Source: Algoriphagus boseongensis (GTDB lineage Bacteria; Bacteroidota; Bacteroidia; Cytophagales; Cyclobacteriaceae). Taken from it: a stretch of 64,000 nucleotides of DNA. The position numbers and the translations under genes are program-made. Positions 53,010-62,721 of this stretch are shown piece after piece (position 1 is the stretch's first letter; the number at the start of each line of letters is the position of its first letter). The notes beneath the pieces were generated by a model. The model saw nothing but the letters and a program-made list of their open reading frames with translations, was not told where the DNA came from and did no database searches. The stretch is from contig NZ_SNYF01000005.1 in NCBI RefSeq assembly GCF_004362805.1, forward strand, positions 186,001 to 250,000, read 5' to 3'.

Positions 53010-56000
53010 ATGCCCGAATCCATCTTTCAAACCTACCTCAATCGGCTGACTGATCTGTCTACCAAAAACAGATCCTTGTATCTGCCTAAGTTGGATGGTT
53101 TTGGTATGCTGGATTTGAGGGAGTTTGATTTTTTGATGAACGAACCCTCTTTTGAGCTGATTAGAAAATTGCTCGAAGGGAAAAAGAAAATTACACTCGC
53201 TCCTGAACTAGATCCCCGATCGGGAGATTCCAATCAGGTTTCCAAATTACTTTCCCGAATGGCTTTTCGGGATCAGTTGACTCAGGAAGAAACAGGGGAG
53301 CAAAGCCTTTATATAGCCTGGCTCTTTGCAGAGGGGAAATTGATCAATGGGCAGCTGATTCGATCTCCCTTACTTTTGAAGCCGATTCAATTGAAAAAAG
53401 AAAACGGTTTTTGGAACCTGATTTCGGAAGAAGGATGGCAATGGAATCCCGCTTTTGCTTTGGCTTGGAGACATGCCCATGGAAAAAGTTTGGATGAGTC
53501 ATTTTCGGACGAACTTTTGGAAAATCTTCCAAAAGATGCGCTTGAGTTCCGAACAGCCTTGGCAAAATTGATTCCGGAGCACTTTTCCATTCAGGTTCAA
53601 TCAAATCTCTTTGAAGACCAAATTCTTCCTTTTCCTTTATCCCAAATCTCTTTAGATCAGGAAAAATTTTCCGAAGGAAAAGTGGTTCTAAAACCCTATG
53701 CTGTTTTAGGGCAAATTGCCCAAAAGGGAAGTTTCCTTTTTTCGGATTATGAGGACTTGATTCAAAATCATGGAGAAGCTTCCTTGGAGGATTTGTTCCA
53801 AAACTTTTTTCTTCCTCAGCAGAATGAATTGGCAATTCGGGAGGAAAATCTTTTCCCCGTATTTCCTCTTGATGCTTCCCAAGAAAGCGCTTTGATCAAG
53901 GTCAGGCAAGGGAAAAGTTTGGTTATCCAAGGTCCTCCAGGTACAGGCAAATCTCAATTGATAGCCAATTTGGTTTCCGACTACATTGCTCGAGGCAAAA
54001 AAGTCCTAGTAGTTTCTCAAAAAAGGGCCGCCTTGGATGTGGTATTTGCTCGATTGGAAAAAGCGGGTTTTGGTGCATTTCTGGCATTGGTTCATGATTT
54101 TAGGGCGGATCAAAAGATCCTTTTTGAAAAAGTCAAAAATCAGATCGAGGCCATAGAGGATTACCAAAGTCAAAATCGGGGAATTAATTCCATTCAACTT
54201 GAGCGGGAACTCAGTCAATTGTCCAAGACTATTTCACGACTTTCTGGAAAATTTGAAGAACTCAGAACTGCTATTTTTGACGATAAGCCTGCGGGAATTC
54301 CCATAAAGAAATTGTATTTGGATGCTGCCATTCACGAGCAGGCTTTTTCTTCACCAGATTTAATTCAGTTAAATTTTGAAGAGGCAAAAACCTTTAAACA
54401 GCAGTTTCGGGTTTTCACAGATTATCAAACCAAATTTGAAGGAGGATTTTGGGAAAAGAGGAGGCCTTTTTCTTCGGTTCAGGCAAAGGATTTCCCGCAG
54501 ATTTCAAGTGCACTGAAGAGTCTTGATGAACAAAGAAGACTTCTTCCCGAAATGCTTCAAGGAATAAATGGCAGGGATTTTTTACAATCCGCTTGGTCTG
54601 ATTCGGGATTATTGGAGAGGGTTCAACTGCTCATTTTAGCTTTGAATCAGTTGTCCAAACCTGAGAATGACTTTTCCTTAATTTTTAAAGCGGGGGAGAA
54701 AAAGGCATTGGAGAAAATCCAAAAAGTCTTGATCCAGTCAGTTCAAATTTCGGAAGGGTGGAAGTTTGAATTGGGTGATTCCCTAGACCAGCTTCAAGGT
54801 GAATTGGAAGGTGCAATTGTTCTTTCGAAATCTTTCTTGGGAAACCTCAGGGCAAAATTTTCCAAGTCCAAATTCCCCCTCGTTTTTCAGGTCCTTTCCG
54901 ACAATGACCTGTCTTTTCAATTAGATATTCTTCTTGATCTACAGGAAGAATGCAAGTCAAAACTTGAGGTTCAGTCCAAGATTTCCCAATTGCCCTCATC
55001 CTCATTTTTCAACCATTCTGGGGATTTCAGGAATGATATTATTCTACTTGAAAAGCTATTGAATTGGGCGGAAAAGTGGGGGCAGATTCCTGAAATCCAT
55101 AGGCTGATGGATTGGAAAAATTTGTCTCATGTTGATTTCAGATCTTCATTAGACAAACTCAAAATATGGTTGGAAGGCTTTACTCCTGACCACCTGTCTT
55201 ATCAGCTTTGTTTTACTGAGGAGCAGTTTTTAGAGCTTTTGGAAAAAGGGCTTGAGCAAGTATTTCCTGAAAATCCATTTCAATGGCCAACTGTTTTTTC
55301 TGAATTGATTGCCTTTGATCAGTTTTTGAACTCTTGGAAATTCAGGGATTTGGGTGCGGCTCTATTTCAAGATGTTGGTCATTTAGCTTTAGAGGAAAAG
55401 CTAGACGCGTTTTGGAATGGATGGAGGCTGGCTTGGATTGGAGAGATTGAGCGACAGCATCCTATTTTGGCAGAAATGGGTTCTTTAACCTTGGGTAATG
55501 AAATGAACCAACTCAAGACAGCTATTCTTGAGAAGCGGAAAAATGCCCGGCATTTAGCTTTGCTTCGGCTTCGGGAACAGTTGGCTGAGCACTTGGAATT
55601 CAATCGTCTTGGAAATAGAGTCACTTATCGGGATCTGCTGTATCAAGTGAGTAAAAAGCGGCAACGATGGCCCATCCGGAAATTGGTTGAGGAATTGGGA
55701 GAAGATCTTTTCCGATTGATGCCCTGCTGGTTGGGTAGTCCGGAAACTGTTTCTGCCGTTTTTCCTTCCCAACAATTATTTGACTTGGTGATTTTTGATG
55801 AAGCATCGCAATGTCCGGTTGAGCGAGGCTTGCCTGCCATGCTTCGTGGAAAGCAGATAGTAATCGCTGGAGATTCCAAGCAATTACGTCCTTCGGATTT
55901 TTATCAGGTGAAATGGGAAAGCGAGGAGGAAGGTATGGAATATGAGGCTGAATCACTTTTGGAATTGGCTTCACATTTCTTTGAAAACAATCCTTTAAGG

Positions 56001-56870
56001 GGACATTATCGCTCGGCAGATCCTGCCTTGATTCATTTTTCAAACGAACATTTTTATGGAAATCGCTTAGAGACACTTCCGGATTATACCACGATTCAAG
56101 CTGGAAAAACTCCTTTTTCTTGGGAAAAAGTAGAAGGAATTTGGGAGAATCAAATCAATAAAATCGAGGCTGAGGCTGTCTTGGATCGAGTTCGGGAGAT
56201 TTTTGAAAAAGCTTCCAAGGACTCAATTGGGATAGTGACCGGAAATTATTTTCAGATGGAATTGATTCGGGAATTGCTTTGGAAAGCTGGATTTCAGGGT
56301 GAAGGGATAAAAGTTAGAAATATTGAAAATGTGCAGGGCGATGAGTTTGATCAGGTGATTCTTTCTTTGGGTTATGCTCCAAATCGGGAGGGAAAACTGG
56401 TTACCAATTTTGGTCTTTTGGGAAAATCTGGAGCAGAGAATCGACTTAATGTAGCCATTACCCGGGCAAGAAAAATGCTTCATGTGATCAGTTCCATTGA
56501 ACCTGAAGACTTTCGCTCCCGTCAGCTGACTAATCCAGGTCTTGCCTTACTTCGAGAGTTTTTAACTTTTGTAAAAGTCCAAAGTCATAATCGATCCATC
56601 CCTGCCCCAGAAGCTAGAGTGGCTGGTTTTGAAATTGACTGGAGTTTGAAAAATCAACTGATCGATCAGGATAAAGGATACTCCAAGAATATCCCCTCTG
56701 CAGTGATGGATTTAATCTGGACAGACGCTGAAGGAAATCAAAAGGCTATTTTGACGGATGACCAGCGATTTTTTCAGGCTCCGTCTGCTAAAGCAGCTTT
56801 GGCATATCATCCCATTTTGCTGGAAGAAAAAGGCTGGAATTGGGAATGGAAGTGGAGCAGGAGGTTTTAG
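53010..56870 (+). CDS. Giant SF1 (Upf1-like) helicase, possible degenerate nuclease tail
   Basis: A 1286-residue protein. N-terminal residues 1-90 (LTDLSTKNRSLYLPKLDG) resemble the DUF4011-type start of large helicases. Walker A IQGPPGTGKSQL is near residue 307, with the next motif VVSQKRAALDVVFARLEKAGF. A long insertion of about 550 residues, mostly helical, precedes Walker B IFDEASQCP (near 928) and GDSKQLRPSDF. Motifs V and VI are NVQGDEFDQVILSLGY and ENRLNVAITRARK (near 1147). The C-terminus (PSAVMDLIWTDAEGNQKAILTDDQ, EEKGWNWEWKWSRRF) has the look of Vsr-like nuclease tails of other large helicases but lacks clear catalytic residues. Role unknown; DNA repair or defence are possible. Confidence 0.88.
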   Translation: MPESIFQTYLNRLTDLSTKNRSLYLPKLDGFGMLDLREFDFLMNEPSFELIRKLLEGKKKITLAPELDPRSGDSNQVSKLLSRMAFRDQLTQEETGEQSLYIAWLFAEGKLINGQLIRSPLLLKPIQLKKENGFWNLISEEGWQWNPAFALAWRHAHGKSLDESFSDELLENLPKDALEFRTALAKLIPEHFSIQVQSNLFEDQILPFPLSQISLDQEKFSEGKVVLKPYAVLGQIAQKGSFLFSDYEDLIQNHGEASLEDLFQNFFLPQQNELAIREENLFPVFPLDASQESALIKVRQGKSLVIQGPPGTGKSQLIANLVSDYIARGKKVLVVSQKRAALDVVFARLEKAGFGAFLALVHDFRADQKILFEKVKNQIEAIEDYQSQNRGINSIQLERELSQLSKTISRLSGKFEELRTAIFDDKPAGIPIKKLYLDAAIHEQAFSSPDLIQLNFEEAKTFKQQFRVFTDYQTKFEGGFWEKRRPFSSVQAKDFPQISSALKSLDEQRRLLPEMLQGINGRDFLQSAWSDSGLLERVQLLILALNQLSKPENDFSLIFKAGEKKALEKIQKVLIQSVQISEGWKFELGDSLDQLQGELEGAIVLSKSFLGNLRAKFSKSKFPLVFQVLSDNDLSFQLDILLDLQEECKSKLEVQSKISQLPSSSFFNHSGDFRNDIILLEKLLNWAEKWGQIPEIHRLMDWKNLSHVDFRSSLDKLKIWLEGFTPDHLSYQLCFTEEQFLELLEKGLEQVFPENPFQWPTVFSELIAFDQFLNSWKFRDLGAALFQDVGHLALEEKLDAFWNGWRLAWIGEIERQHPILAEMGSLTLGNEMNQLKTAILEKRKNARHLALLRLREQLAEHLEFNRLGNRVTYRDLLYQVSKKRQRWPIRKLVEELGEDLFRLMPCWLGSPETVSAVFPSQQLFDLVIFDEASQCPVERGLPAMLRGKQIVIAGDSKQLRPSDFYQVKWESEEEGMEYEAESLLELASHFFENNPLRGHYRSADPALIHFSNEHFYGNRLETLPDYTTIQAGKTPFSWEKVEGIWENQINKIEAEAVLDRVREIFEKASKDSIGIVTGNYFQMELIRELLWKAGFQGEGIKVRNIENVQGDEFDQVILSLGYAPNREGKLVTNFGLLGKSGAENRLNVAITRARKMLHVISSIEPEDFRSRQLTNPGLALLREFLTFVKVQSHNRSIPAPEARVAGFEIDWSLKNQLIDQDKGYSKNIPSAVMDLIWTDAEGNQKAILTDDQRFFQAPSAKAALAYHPILLEEKGWNWEWKWSRRF

Positions 56871-56951
56871 TATTAAGATGCGATAAGCCAGAGGTGACTT
56901 GAAAAAGGAGTATCTAGGATTAAGAAGTGAGAGATTAGAATCAAGTGGATG
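56870..56951 (+). repeat. Degenerate 7-bp tandem repeat, array G
   Basis: From the last base of the helicase stop: GTATTAA, GATGCGA, TAAGCCA, GAGGTGA, CTTGAAA, AAGGAGT-like, then GTATCTA, GGATTAA, GAAGTGA, GAGATTA, GAATCAA, GTGGATG in 7-bp register. The second half is clearest. Confidence 0.6.
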
Positions 56952-57045
56952 GCCGGGTGAAGGGGCTTGGATTTTTAGAAAATAAATCTAAATCCAAATG
57001 GTAGAATCCTCTATCAATTAATTTATTTAAATATGAATGAAAAAA

Positions 57046-57081
57046 CATTCATTAAGTTGATTTTATCGACATAATAAATGA
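57046..57081 (+). promoter_or_regulatory. Operator-like repeat 1 upstream of hipBA
   Basis: CATTCATTAAGTTG (57046-57059) and ATAATAAATGA (57071-57081), the second in the inverted sense of the first (TCATTYATT half-sites). It recurs 119 bp further on with identical internal spacing. A 7-bp inverted repeat (ATGAATG / CATTCAT, around 57033-57052) overlaps it. Confidence 0.6.
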
Positions 57082-57155
57082 GATATAATTCATTATGTTT
57101 CAGGTATTATTCCTCTGCCTTACTTTTTGTCTCGGATTCTTTTTTCTATTTATGA

Positions 57156-57186
57156 TTGATAAATCATTCATTAAGTTGTATATTTG
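57156..57186 (+). promoter_or_regulatory. Predicted hipBA promoter
   Basis: TTG at 57156-57158 and TATATTTG at 57179-57186 (spacing 20) fit the Bacteroidota consensus. The -7 box lies between the two half-sites of operator repeat 2, so a bound repressor would block it. 5' UTR about 20 bp. Confidence 0.6.
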
Positions 57187-57208
57187 GGTATAATAAATGA
57201 TTAATCAT
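57165..57208 (+). promoter_or_regulatory. Operator-like repeat 2 and palindrome at the hipB start
   Basis: CATTCATTAAGTTG (57165-57178) and ATAATAAATGA (57190-57200) repeat copy 1 exactly, at the same 25-bp offset. The perfect palindrome ATGATTAATCAT (57197-57208) follows, ending 2 bp before the hipB ATG. HipB-type autorepression is the known model for such sites. Confidence 0.65.
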
Positions 57209-57210
57209 AC

Positions 57211-57546
57211 ATGAATATTTCTCAATTATCGGATTTAGCTATTCTTCAATTGATAGGTGACTTTATCAAGAAAAAAAGAATGGACGCCAATAAGACTCAG
57301 GATACTTTGGCGTCAGAGGCTGGGATTAGCCGCTCTACCTTGAGTTTACTTGAGCGTGGGGAAAAGGTAAATCTGATCACTTTGATTCAGGTCTTGCGTG
57401 TATTGGATCAGTTGCAGCTTTTGGAGATTTTTGAGGTAAAGCATCAAATCAGCCCCATCGAATACATCAAGCTCCAAAAAAAGCAGGAGCGGCAGCGTGT
57501 CCGTAATTCCGATTTAGCTGCCGATAATCCTCCTTTGGAATGGTAA
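57211..57546 (+). CDS. hipB: HipB-like antitoxin / HTH repressor
   Basis: A 111-residue XRE-type HTH protein (ILQLIGDFIKKKRMDANKTQDTLASEAGISRSTLSLLERGEKVNLITLIQVLRVLDQLQLLEIF). In HipBA modules the antitoxin binds DNA operators and HipA to neutralise and autoregulate. The C-terminal residues (KKQERQRVRNSDLAADNPPLEW) are the HipA-contacting tail by position. It overlaps hipA by 7 nt. Confidence 0.86.
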   Translation: MNISQLSDLAILQLIGDFIKKKRMDANKTQDTLASEAGISRSTLSLLERGEKVNLITLIQVLRVLDQLQLLEIFEVKHQISPIEYIKLQKKQERQRVRNSDLAADNPPLEW

Positions 57547-58841
57547 TCGCAGCAGAAATCTGGCTTTGGGATCAGTTGGTCGGAGCTATCCTATGGGATG
57601 AAAGTCAGCAAGTTGGTAGCTTTGAATTTGATCGAAGTTTTTTAAAATCGGGTTGGGATATTGCTCCGGTTAAGATGCCATTGTCCCAAGGACAGCGGTT
57701 GTATTCCTTTCCCGAACTCAGAAAAAATCGAAAAGAACCCTTTGATACCTTCAAAGGCTTGCCAGGGCTTTTGGCTGATATGCTGCCGGATAAGTATGGG
57801 AACCAATTGATTAATGCTTGGCTGGTCCAGAATGGGCGTCCTACCGATAGTCTGAATCCGGTAGAATTACTTTGTTTCATTGGCAAAAGAGGGGTGGGGG
57901 CTTTGGAGATCAAGCCTTCGCTACGTCAGGATACTGCAAGAGCAAGCAATTTGGAGTTGGAGAGTTTGGTGGGGATAGCCAATAAAATCCTGAATGCCAA
58001 GGCGGATTTTGAAACAGATTTTTCCAAAGAGGAGGAGTTAGCGTTAGCTGATATCCTGAAAATTGGTACCTCTGCTGGCGGAGCAAGAGCCAAAGCAGTC
58101 ATTGCTTATAATCCAAAAACCGGAGAAGTGAAAAGTGGTCAAGTTCCGGCGCCGAAAGGCTTTTCCTACTGGATCATCAAGTTTGATGGAGTGCATGATT
58201 CCCAATTTGGAGCTACGGTAGGATACGGTCGGGTAGAAATGGCCTACTATCTTATGGCTAAGGAAGCAGGAATAGAAATGAATGAATGCAGGCTGTTAGA
58301 AGAAAACGGTCGTGCTCATTTTATGACTAAGCGTTTTGACCGAACTGATGAAGGCGAGAAAATCCACATGCAAAGTCTTTGCGGAATTCGGCATTTTGAT
58401 TTCAATCAAGTGGGTGTTTTCAGTTATGAGCAAGTCTTCGAGACCATGCGCATGCTGCGTTTGACTTATCCTGAGGCGGAGCAGATGTTTTCTAGAATGG
58501 TATTCAACGTTCTCGCTAGAAACTGCGACGATCATACCAAAAACTTTGCTTTTTTGATGGATCAAAGTGGAAAATGGACCTTATCTCCGGCTTATGATAT
58601 TTGCCATGCTTATAGGCCTGGTAGTCTTTGGGTGAGCAGTCAATCCTTACAAGTCAATGGCAAAAGAGAAGGCATCAATGAAATGGATTTTTTGGAAGTA
58701 GCCCGTAAGATGAATATAAAAAAGCCAGATGAAAAGATTGAGCGGGTCAGAAATGCTGTGAAGCGATGGAATGAATTTACGGAGGAGGTAAATTTGGAGC
58801 CAAAACTAAGGGAGTCGATAAAAGCTACGCTTTTGGTTTAA
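57540..58841 (+). CDS. hipA: HipA-like serine/threonine kinase toxin
   Basis: A 433-residue HipA family kinase. N-terminal domain (VGAILWDESQQVGSFEFDRSFLKSGWDIAPVKMPL), the phosphate-loop GTSAGGARAKAVIAYN (around residue 180), catalytic NCDDHTKNFAFL (around 328-340) with Asp and Asn, and SPAYDICHAYRP as the metal-binding Asp. All catalytic elements look intact. E. coli HipA phosphorylates glutamyl-tRNA synthetase; the target here is unknown. The 3' end overlaps the convergent ydcF gene by 4 bp. Confidence 0.92.
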   Translation: MVIAAEIWLWDQLVGAILWDESQQVGSFEFDRSFLKSGWDIAPVKMPLSQGQRLYSFPELRKNRKEPFDTFKGLPGLLADMLPDKYGNQLINAWLVQNGRPTDSLNPVELLCFIGKRGVGALEIKPSLRQDTARASNLELESLVGIANKILNAKADFETDFSKEEELALADILKIGTSAGGARAKAVIAYNPKTGEVKSGQVPAPKGFSYWIIKFDGVHDSQFGATVGYGRVEMAYYLMAKEAGIEMNECRLLEENGRAHFMTKRFDRTDEGEKIHMQSLCGIRHFDFNQVGVFSYEQVFETMRMLRLTYPEAEQMFSRMVFNVLARNCDDHTKNFAFLMDQSGKWTLSPAYDICHAYRPGSLWVSSQSLQVNGKREGINEMDFLEVARKMNIKKPDEKIERVRNAVKRWNEFTEEVNLEPKLRESIKATLLV

Positions 58842-59608
58842 ATATACCCAGTCATTTTGTAAACGATGATGCCAATCCATTCCTTGAATAATTTGGTCCA
58901 ATACTCCAGAGAAAAAGGGTCGGGGAAAAGTAGGGCTGGAATATCGTATTTCACATCATGGGAATAGTAATCCACTGGAAAAGTTTCTGTCTTCAATCCT
59001 ACCTTATCAAAGCAGCCCTTAGCCCGATACATATGAAAAGCTGAGGTGATCAAAAGAAATTCCTGATCTGTGGCAATTCCATTTTCCTCCAAAAACTCCT
59101 TGGTAAACAAGGCATTTTCCCTTGTGTTTTTACTTTGATCTTCAATCAAAATATCCGATTCAGGCATCCCCGTCATGATCAGAAATCTTTTTAATATCTC
59201 TGCTTCAGTTTGAGGATTGGAAGGATTTAGCCCTTGACCTCCGGTAATCAGGATTTTTTTGATTTTCCCCATTCGGTAGAGCTGAAGGGCATGGGTGATT
59301 CGGTCAGCGCCTTTGTTGAAAAAAGTGCGGTCGTAGGCGGTTTTGCTCAGGTTAGTAACTCCCGTAAGAACAATGCCGATTTCATGAGTTTCTATTTCTT
59401 CGAAAGATTTGAGTTCGGGTTCCCAAGCCAATAAAGCCAGATTTGATAAAAATGGATTGGTGAAAAACAGTAAAAGCACAATTCCTGCCCAAAGCAACTT
59501 TTTACCCCATGTTCTCCGAATAAAAACTGCTCCACCGATCAATAACAGGAGTATCACAGTCAGTGGCATCGCCAAAAAACTCAAAAACTTGGAGAGGTAG
59601 AAGAACAT
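58838..59608 (-). CDS. YdcF/ElyC-like (DUF218) membrane protein
   Basis: A 256-residue protein with two N-terminal transmembrane segments (LSFLAMPLTVILLLLIGGAVF and LLWAGIVLLLFFTNPFLSNLALL) followed by a DUF218 domain: IGIVLTGV, RITHALQLYRMGKIKKILITGGQGLNP, ILIEDQSKNTRENALFTKEFL and FLLITSAFHMYRAKGCFDKVGL. It is similar to ElyC and SanA, linked to cell envelope biogenesis in E. coli. The ATG at 59608 gives the start. Confidence 0.88.
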   Translation of the reverse strand: MFFYLSKFLSFLAMPLTVILLLLIGGAVFIRRTWGKKLLWAGIVLLLFFTNPFLSNLALLAWEPELKSFEEIETHEIGIVLTGVTNLSKTAYDRTFFNKGADRITHALQLYRMGKIKKILITGGQGLNPSNPQTEAEILKRFLIMTGMPESDILIEDQSKNTRENALFTKEFLEENGIATDQEFLLITSAFHMYRAKGCFDKVGLKTETFPVDYYSHDVKYDIPALLFPDPFSLEYWTKLFKEWIGIIVYKMTGYI

Positions 59609-59775
59609 GCTGGATTTTATTTGGAACAAAGAAAAGCGGGATGGATGGAATTTTCAAACTCAATGATCAAGGTATAATTTTCAAGTAGATAAGATTCCTT
59701 TGGCTATGGATACTTAGATCATTTTATTTCTTTCCACATCATTTCTTTAATCTAGGCAGAAAGCTATTTTTGATC

Positions 59776-62721
59776 ATGCTTTCAGACCAGCCTAACCTAT
59801 TGCCTTTATTGGAAAAACTTGCCACCCAGTTGGAGGGAAGTTTACAAGTAGACCAACTTAGCCGAACACTTTATGCTACCGATGCTTCCGTGTATCGAGA
59901 AATGCCCTTGGCGGTCGCTTTTCCAAAGACCGAATCCGATATCCAAAAATTGATTCACTTTGCCTCAGAAAATGGAACTTCCCTGATTCCTCGAACAGCC
60001 GGAACTTCTTTGGCTGGGCAATGCGTAGGAAATGGGATTGTGGTGGATGTTTCTAAGCATTTTACTCAAATTCTGGAATTTAATAAAGAAGAAAGATGGG
60101 TTCGTGTGCAGCCAGGGGTGGTACGGGATGAGTTAAACCGATTCCTCAAGCCGCATGGGCTCTTTTTCAGTCCGATCACTTCCACTGCTAACCGTGCTAT
60201 GATTGGCGGCATGGTGGGGAATAATTCCTCCGGGACTACTTCCATCGTCTACGGGGTAACACGGGATAAGGTGATTTCTTTAAATACCATTCTCAGCGAC
60301 GGGGAAAAGGTCGTTTTTGGAGAAATTTCACAGGATGATTTTGACCGGAAGTGTGGACAGAAAAACCTGGAGGGAGAAATTTATCGACAGATTTTTGACG
60401 AACTCAACAACCCTGAAATCCGGGAAGAAATCCATGCCCAATTTCCCAAAAAGTCCATCCATAGACGTAATACTGGCTATGCCGTAGATGAATTGCTAAA
60501 AGCAGAACTTTTTGAAGGAAAGGAAAAATTCAGCTTCTGTAAACTTCTGGCTGGTTCGGAGGGTACTTTGGCGTTTACTACTGAAATCAAAATCAGCCTC
60601 GATCCGCTTCCCGATCCTGTTGAAATCGTGGTTGCAGCGCACTTTGAGAGTATCCATCAAAGTATGAAGTCTGCTCAAGTTGCCATGAAGCACCCGGCAA
60701 CAGCGGTGGAATTGATGGATAAAATCATCCTGGATTGTACAAAAGAAAGCATCGAATACTCCAAAAACCGCTACTTCGTGGAGGGTGACCCGGCGGCGAT
60801 TTTAATGATAGAATTTCGAGGTCAAACCCTTGAAGAGGCCATGGCAAAGGGTGAAGCCTTAGTTGATGACTTAAAATCAGCAGGCTATGGCTATGCCTAT
60901 CCGATCATAGAACCTGCAAAAGTGGCTTCTGCCTGGGCTCTGCGCGCGGCAGGCTTGGGTTTGTTGGGGAATATTCCGGGAGATCCTAAGGCCGTAGCTT
61001 GTATAGAAGATACGGCAGTCGATATTGAAGACTTGGCGGACTACATTTATGAAGTGGATGCGATGATGGAAGGCTTTAATCAAAAGCCTGTGCATTACGC
61101 ACATGCAGGAGCGGGGGAGATCCATTTGCGACCAATTTTGGATTTGAAAAAAGCTGAGGATGTCGAGGAGTTTTACAAGATTTCCTTGGCCTCAGCTCAA
61201 TTGGTTAAAAAATATCAGGGATCGCTCTCAGGTGAACATGGAGACGGACGGGTTCGTGCAGCCTTTATCCCATTGATGGTTGGCGAAAAGAATTACGAGC
61301 TTTTTCGAAGGATCAAATACACCTGGGATCCCAAGAATATTTTTAATCCGGGAAAAATCGTGGATGCCGCTCCGATGAATAAATTCCTTCGCTATGAACC
61401 GGGAATGCAAACTCCAGAGCATGAAACGGTCATAGATTTTTCGAATGTCGGAGGTATACTGCGTCTTGCTGAAAAATGCAACGGTTCTGGAGATTGTAGA
61501 AAACTTCCGGGTTCTGGAGGGACGATGTGCCCATCTTATATGGCAACCCGAAACGAGCGGGATACGGTTAGAGGACGAGCTAATACGCTTCGGGAATTTC
61601 TGACTTTAGATAAAAAGGAAAATGCCTTTGATCATCCTGAAATCAAGGAAGCATTAGACTTATGTCTCAGCTGCAAAGGTTGTACGGCAGAATGTCCATC
61701 AAATGTGGACATGGCCAGCATGAAGGCGGAATTTCTCTTTCAATACCAAAAAACCAATGGGATTCCTCTTCGTTCTAGAGCTTTTGCCTACATCAATGAG
61801 TTGAATGAATTGGGTTCAAAAATCCCGGGTATAGCTAATTTTCTCTTGAGTCACTCGTTTACTGGCGGTTTGATGAAATCCTTTTTGGGTGTAGCTCCAG
61901 ATCGAAATCTGCCAGAAATCAGCCCAATAAGCCTGAGAAAGTGGTATGCCAAAAACTATGAGCTTTTACCGGGTTCGAGTCAGCCGATCAAGACAGTTTA
62001 CTTCTTTGTGGATGAGTTTACCAATCATAATGATACTTCAATAGGGATTAAGGCAATTTCCCTTTTGAAAAAATTGGGCTACGATATTAAAATTGTTCAG
62101 CATGAAGAAAGTGGGCGATCGGCCCTTTCAAAAGGACTTTTGCCAAAGGCAAAAAAGCATGCGGAAGCCAATGTGAAAATCTTTGAAAAGCTAATCGATG
62201 GCAATACTCCTTTGATTGGAATCGAGCCTTCGGCCATCTTGAGTTTCCGGGATGAATATCCAAGGATTGTAAGTCCGGACTTAGTTCCAGCGGCCAAAAA
62301 GCTGAAGTTTCATGTACAATTGATCGATGAGTTTTTGGGGAAAGAAATAGCTGCCGGAAACATAAAGGCAGAGTCTTTTACTACCAAAACCCAGAAGATT
62401 AAGCTTCATGGGCATTGTCATCAAAAGGCACTTTCTTCCCTCAGCTGGACTCAGAAACTACTCACTCTTCCGGTGAATTATACCGTAGAAACCATCCCAA
62501 GCGGATGCTGTGGAATGGCTGGTTCTTTTGGCTATGAGGCAGAGCATTATGAGGTTTCCCAGCAAGTGGGGGAGTTGGTTCTTTTCCCAGCCGTTAGAAA
62601 AGCAGATTCGGAGACCTTGATCTCTGCTCCAGGAACTTCCTGTCGGCATCAGATTGCAGACGGTACAGGTAGAAAGGCCAAGCATCCCGTGGAGATACTT
62701 TGGGAAGCGCTTAATAAATGA
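59776..62721 (+). CDS. FAD-binding oxidase and (Fe-S) dehydrogenase fusion (D-2-hydroxyacid type)
   Basis: A 981-residue fusion. Residues 1-450: FAD_binding_4 (FPKTESDIQKLIHFASENGTSLIPRTAGTSLAGQCVG, NRAMIGGMVGNNSSGTTSIVYG) and FAD-oxidase C domain (HYAHAGAGEIHLRP, SGEHGDGRVR). From about 560: two 4Fe-4S motifs (CNGSGDCRKLPGSGGTMCPS, CLSCKGCTAECPS) and a CCG heterodisulfide-reductase-like domain (HGHCHQKALSS, PSGCCGMAGSFG). Such GlcD-GlcF fusions oxidise D-lactate, glycolate or 2-hydroxyglutarate and pass electrons to quinone. Substrate is not decided by sequence here. Confidence 0.92.
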   Translation: MLSDQPNLLPLLEKLATQLEGSLQVDQLSRTLYATDASVYREMPLAVAFPKTESDIQKLIHFASENGTSLIPRTAGTSLAGQCVGNGIVVDVSKHFTQILEFNKEERWVRVQPGVVRDELNRFLKPHGLFFSPITSTANRAMIGGMVGNNSSGTTSIVYGVTRDKVISLNTILSDGEKVVFGEISQDDFDRKCGQKNLEGEIYRQIFDELNNPEIREEIHAQFPKKSIHRRNTGYAVDELLKAELFEGKEKFSFCKLLAGSEGTLAFTTEIKISLDPLPDPVEIVVAAHFESIHQSMKSAQVAMKHPATAVELMDKIILDCTKESIEYSKNRYFVEGDPAAILMIEFRGQTLEEAMAKGEALVDDLKSAGYGYAYPIIEPAKVASAWALRAAGLGLLGNIPGDPKAVACIEDTAVDIEDLADYIYEVDAMMEGFNQKPVHYAHAGAGEIHLRPILDLKKAEDVEEFYKISLASAQLVKKYQGSLSGEHGDGRVRAAFIPLMVGEKNYELFRRIKYTWDPKNIFNPGKIVDAAPMNKFLRYEPGMQTPEHETVIDFSNVGGILRLAEKCNGSGDCRKLPGSGGTMCPSYMATRNERDTVRGRANTLREFLTLDKKENAFDHPEIKEALDLCLSCKGCTAECPSNVDMASMKAEFLFQYQKTNGIPLRSRAFAYINELNELGSKIPGIANFLLSHSFTGGLMKSFLGVAPDRNLPEISPISLRKWYAKNYELLPGSSQPIKTVYFFVDEFTNHNDTSIGIKAISLLKKLGYDIKIVQHEESGRSALSKGLLPKAKKHAEANVKIFEKLIDGNTPLIGIEPSAILSFRDEYPRIVSPDLVPAAKKLKFHVQLIDEFLGKEIAAGNIKAESFTTKTQKIKLHGHCHQKALSSLSWTQKLLTLPVNYTVETIPSGCCGMAGSFGYEAEHYEVSQQVGELVLFPAVRKADSETLISAPGTSCRHQIADGTGRKAKHPVEILWEALNK

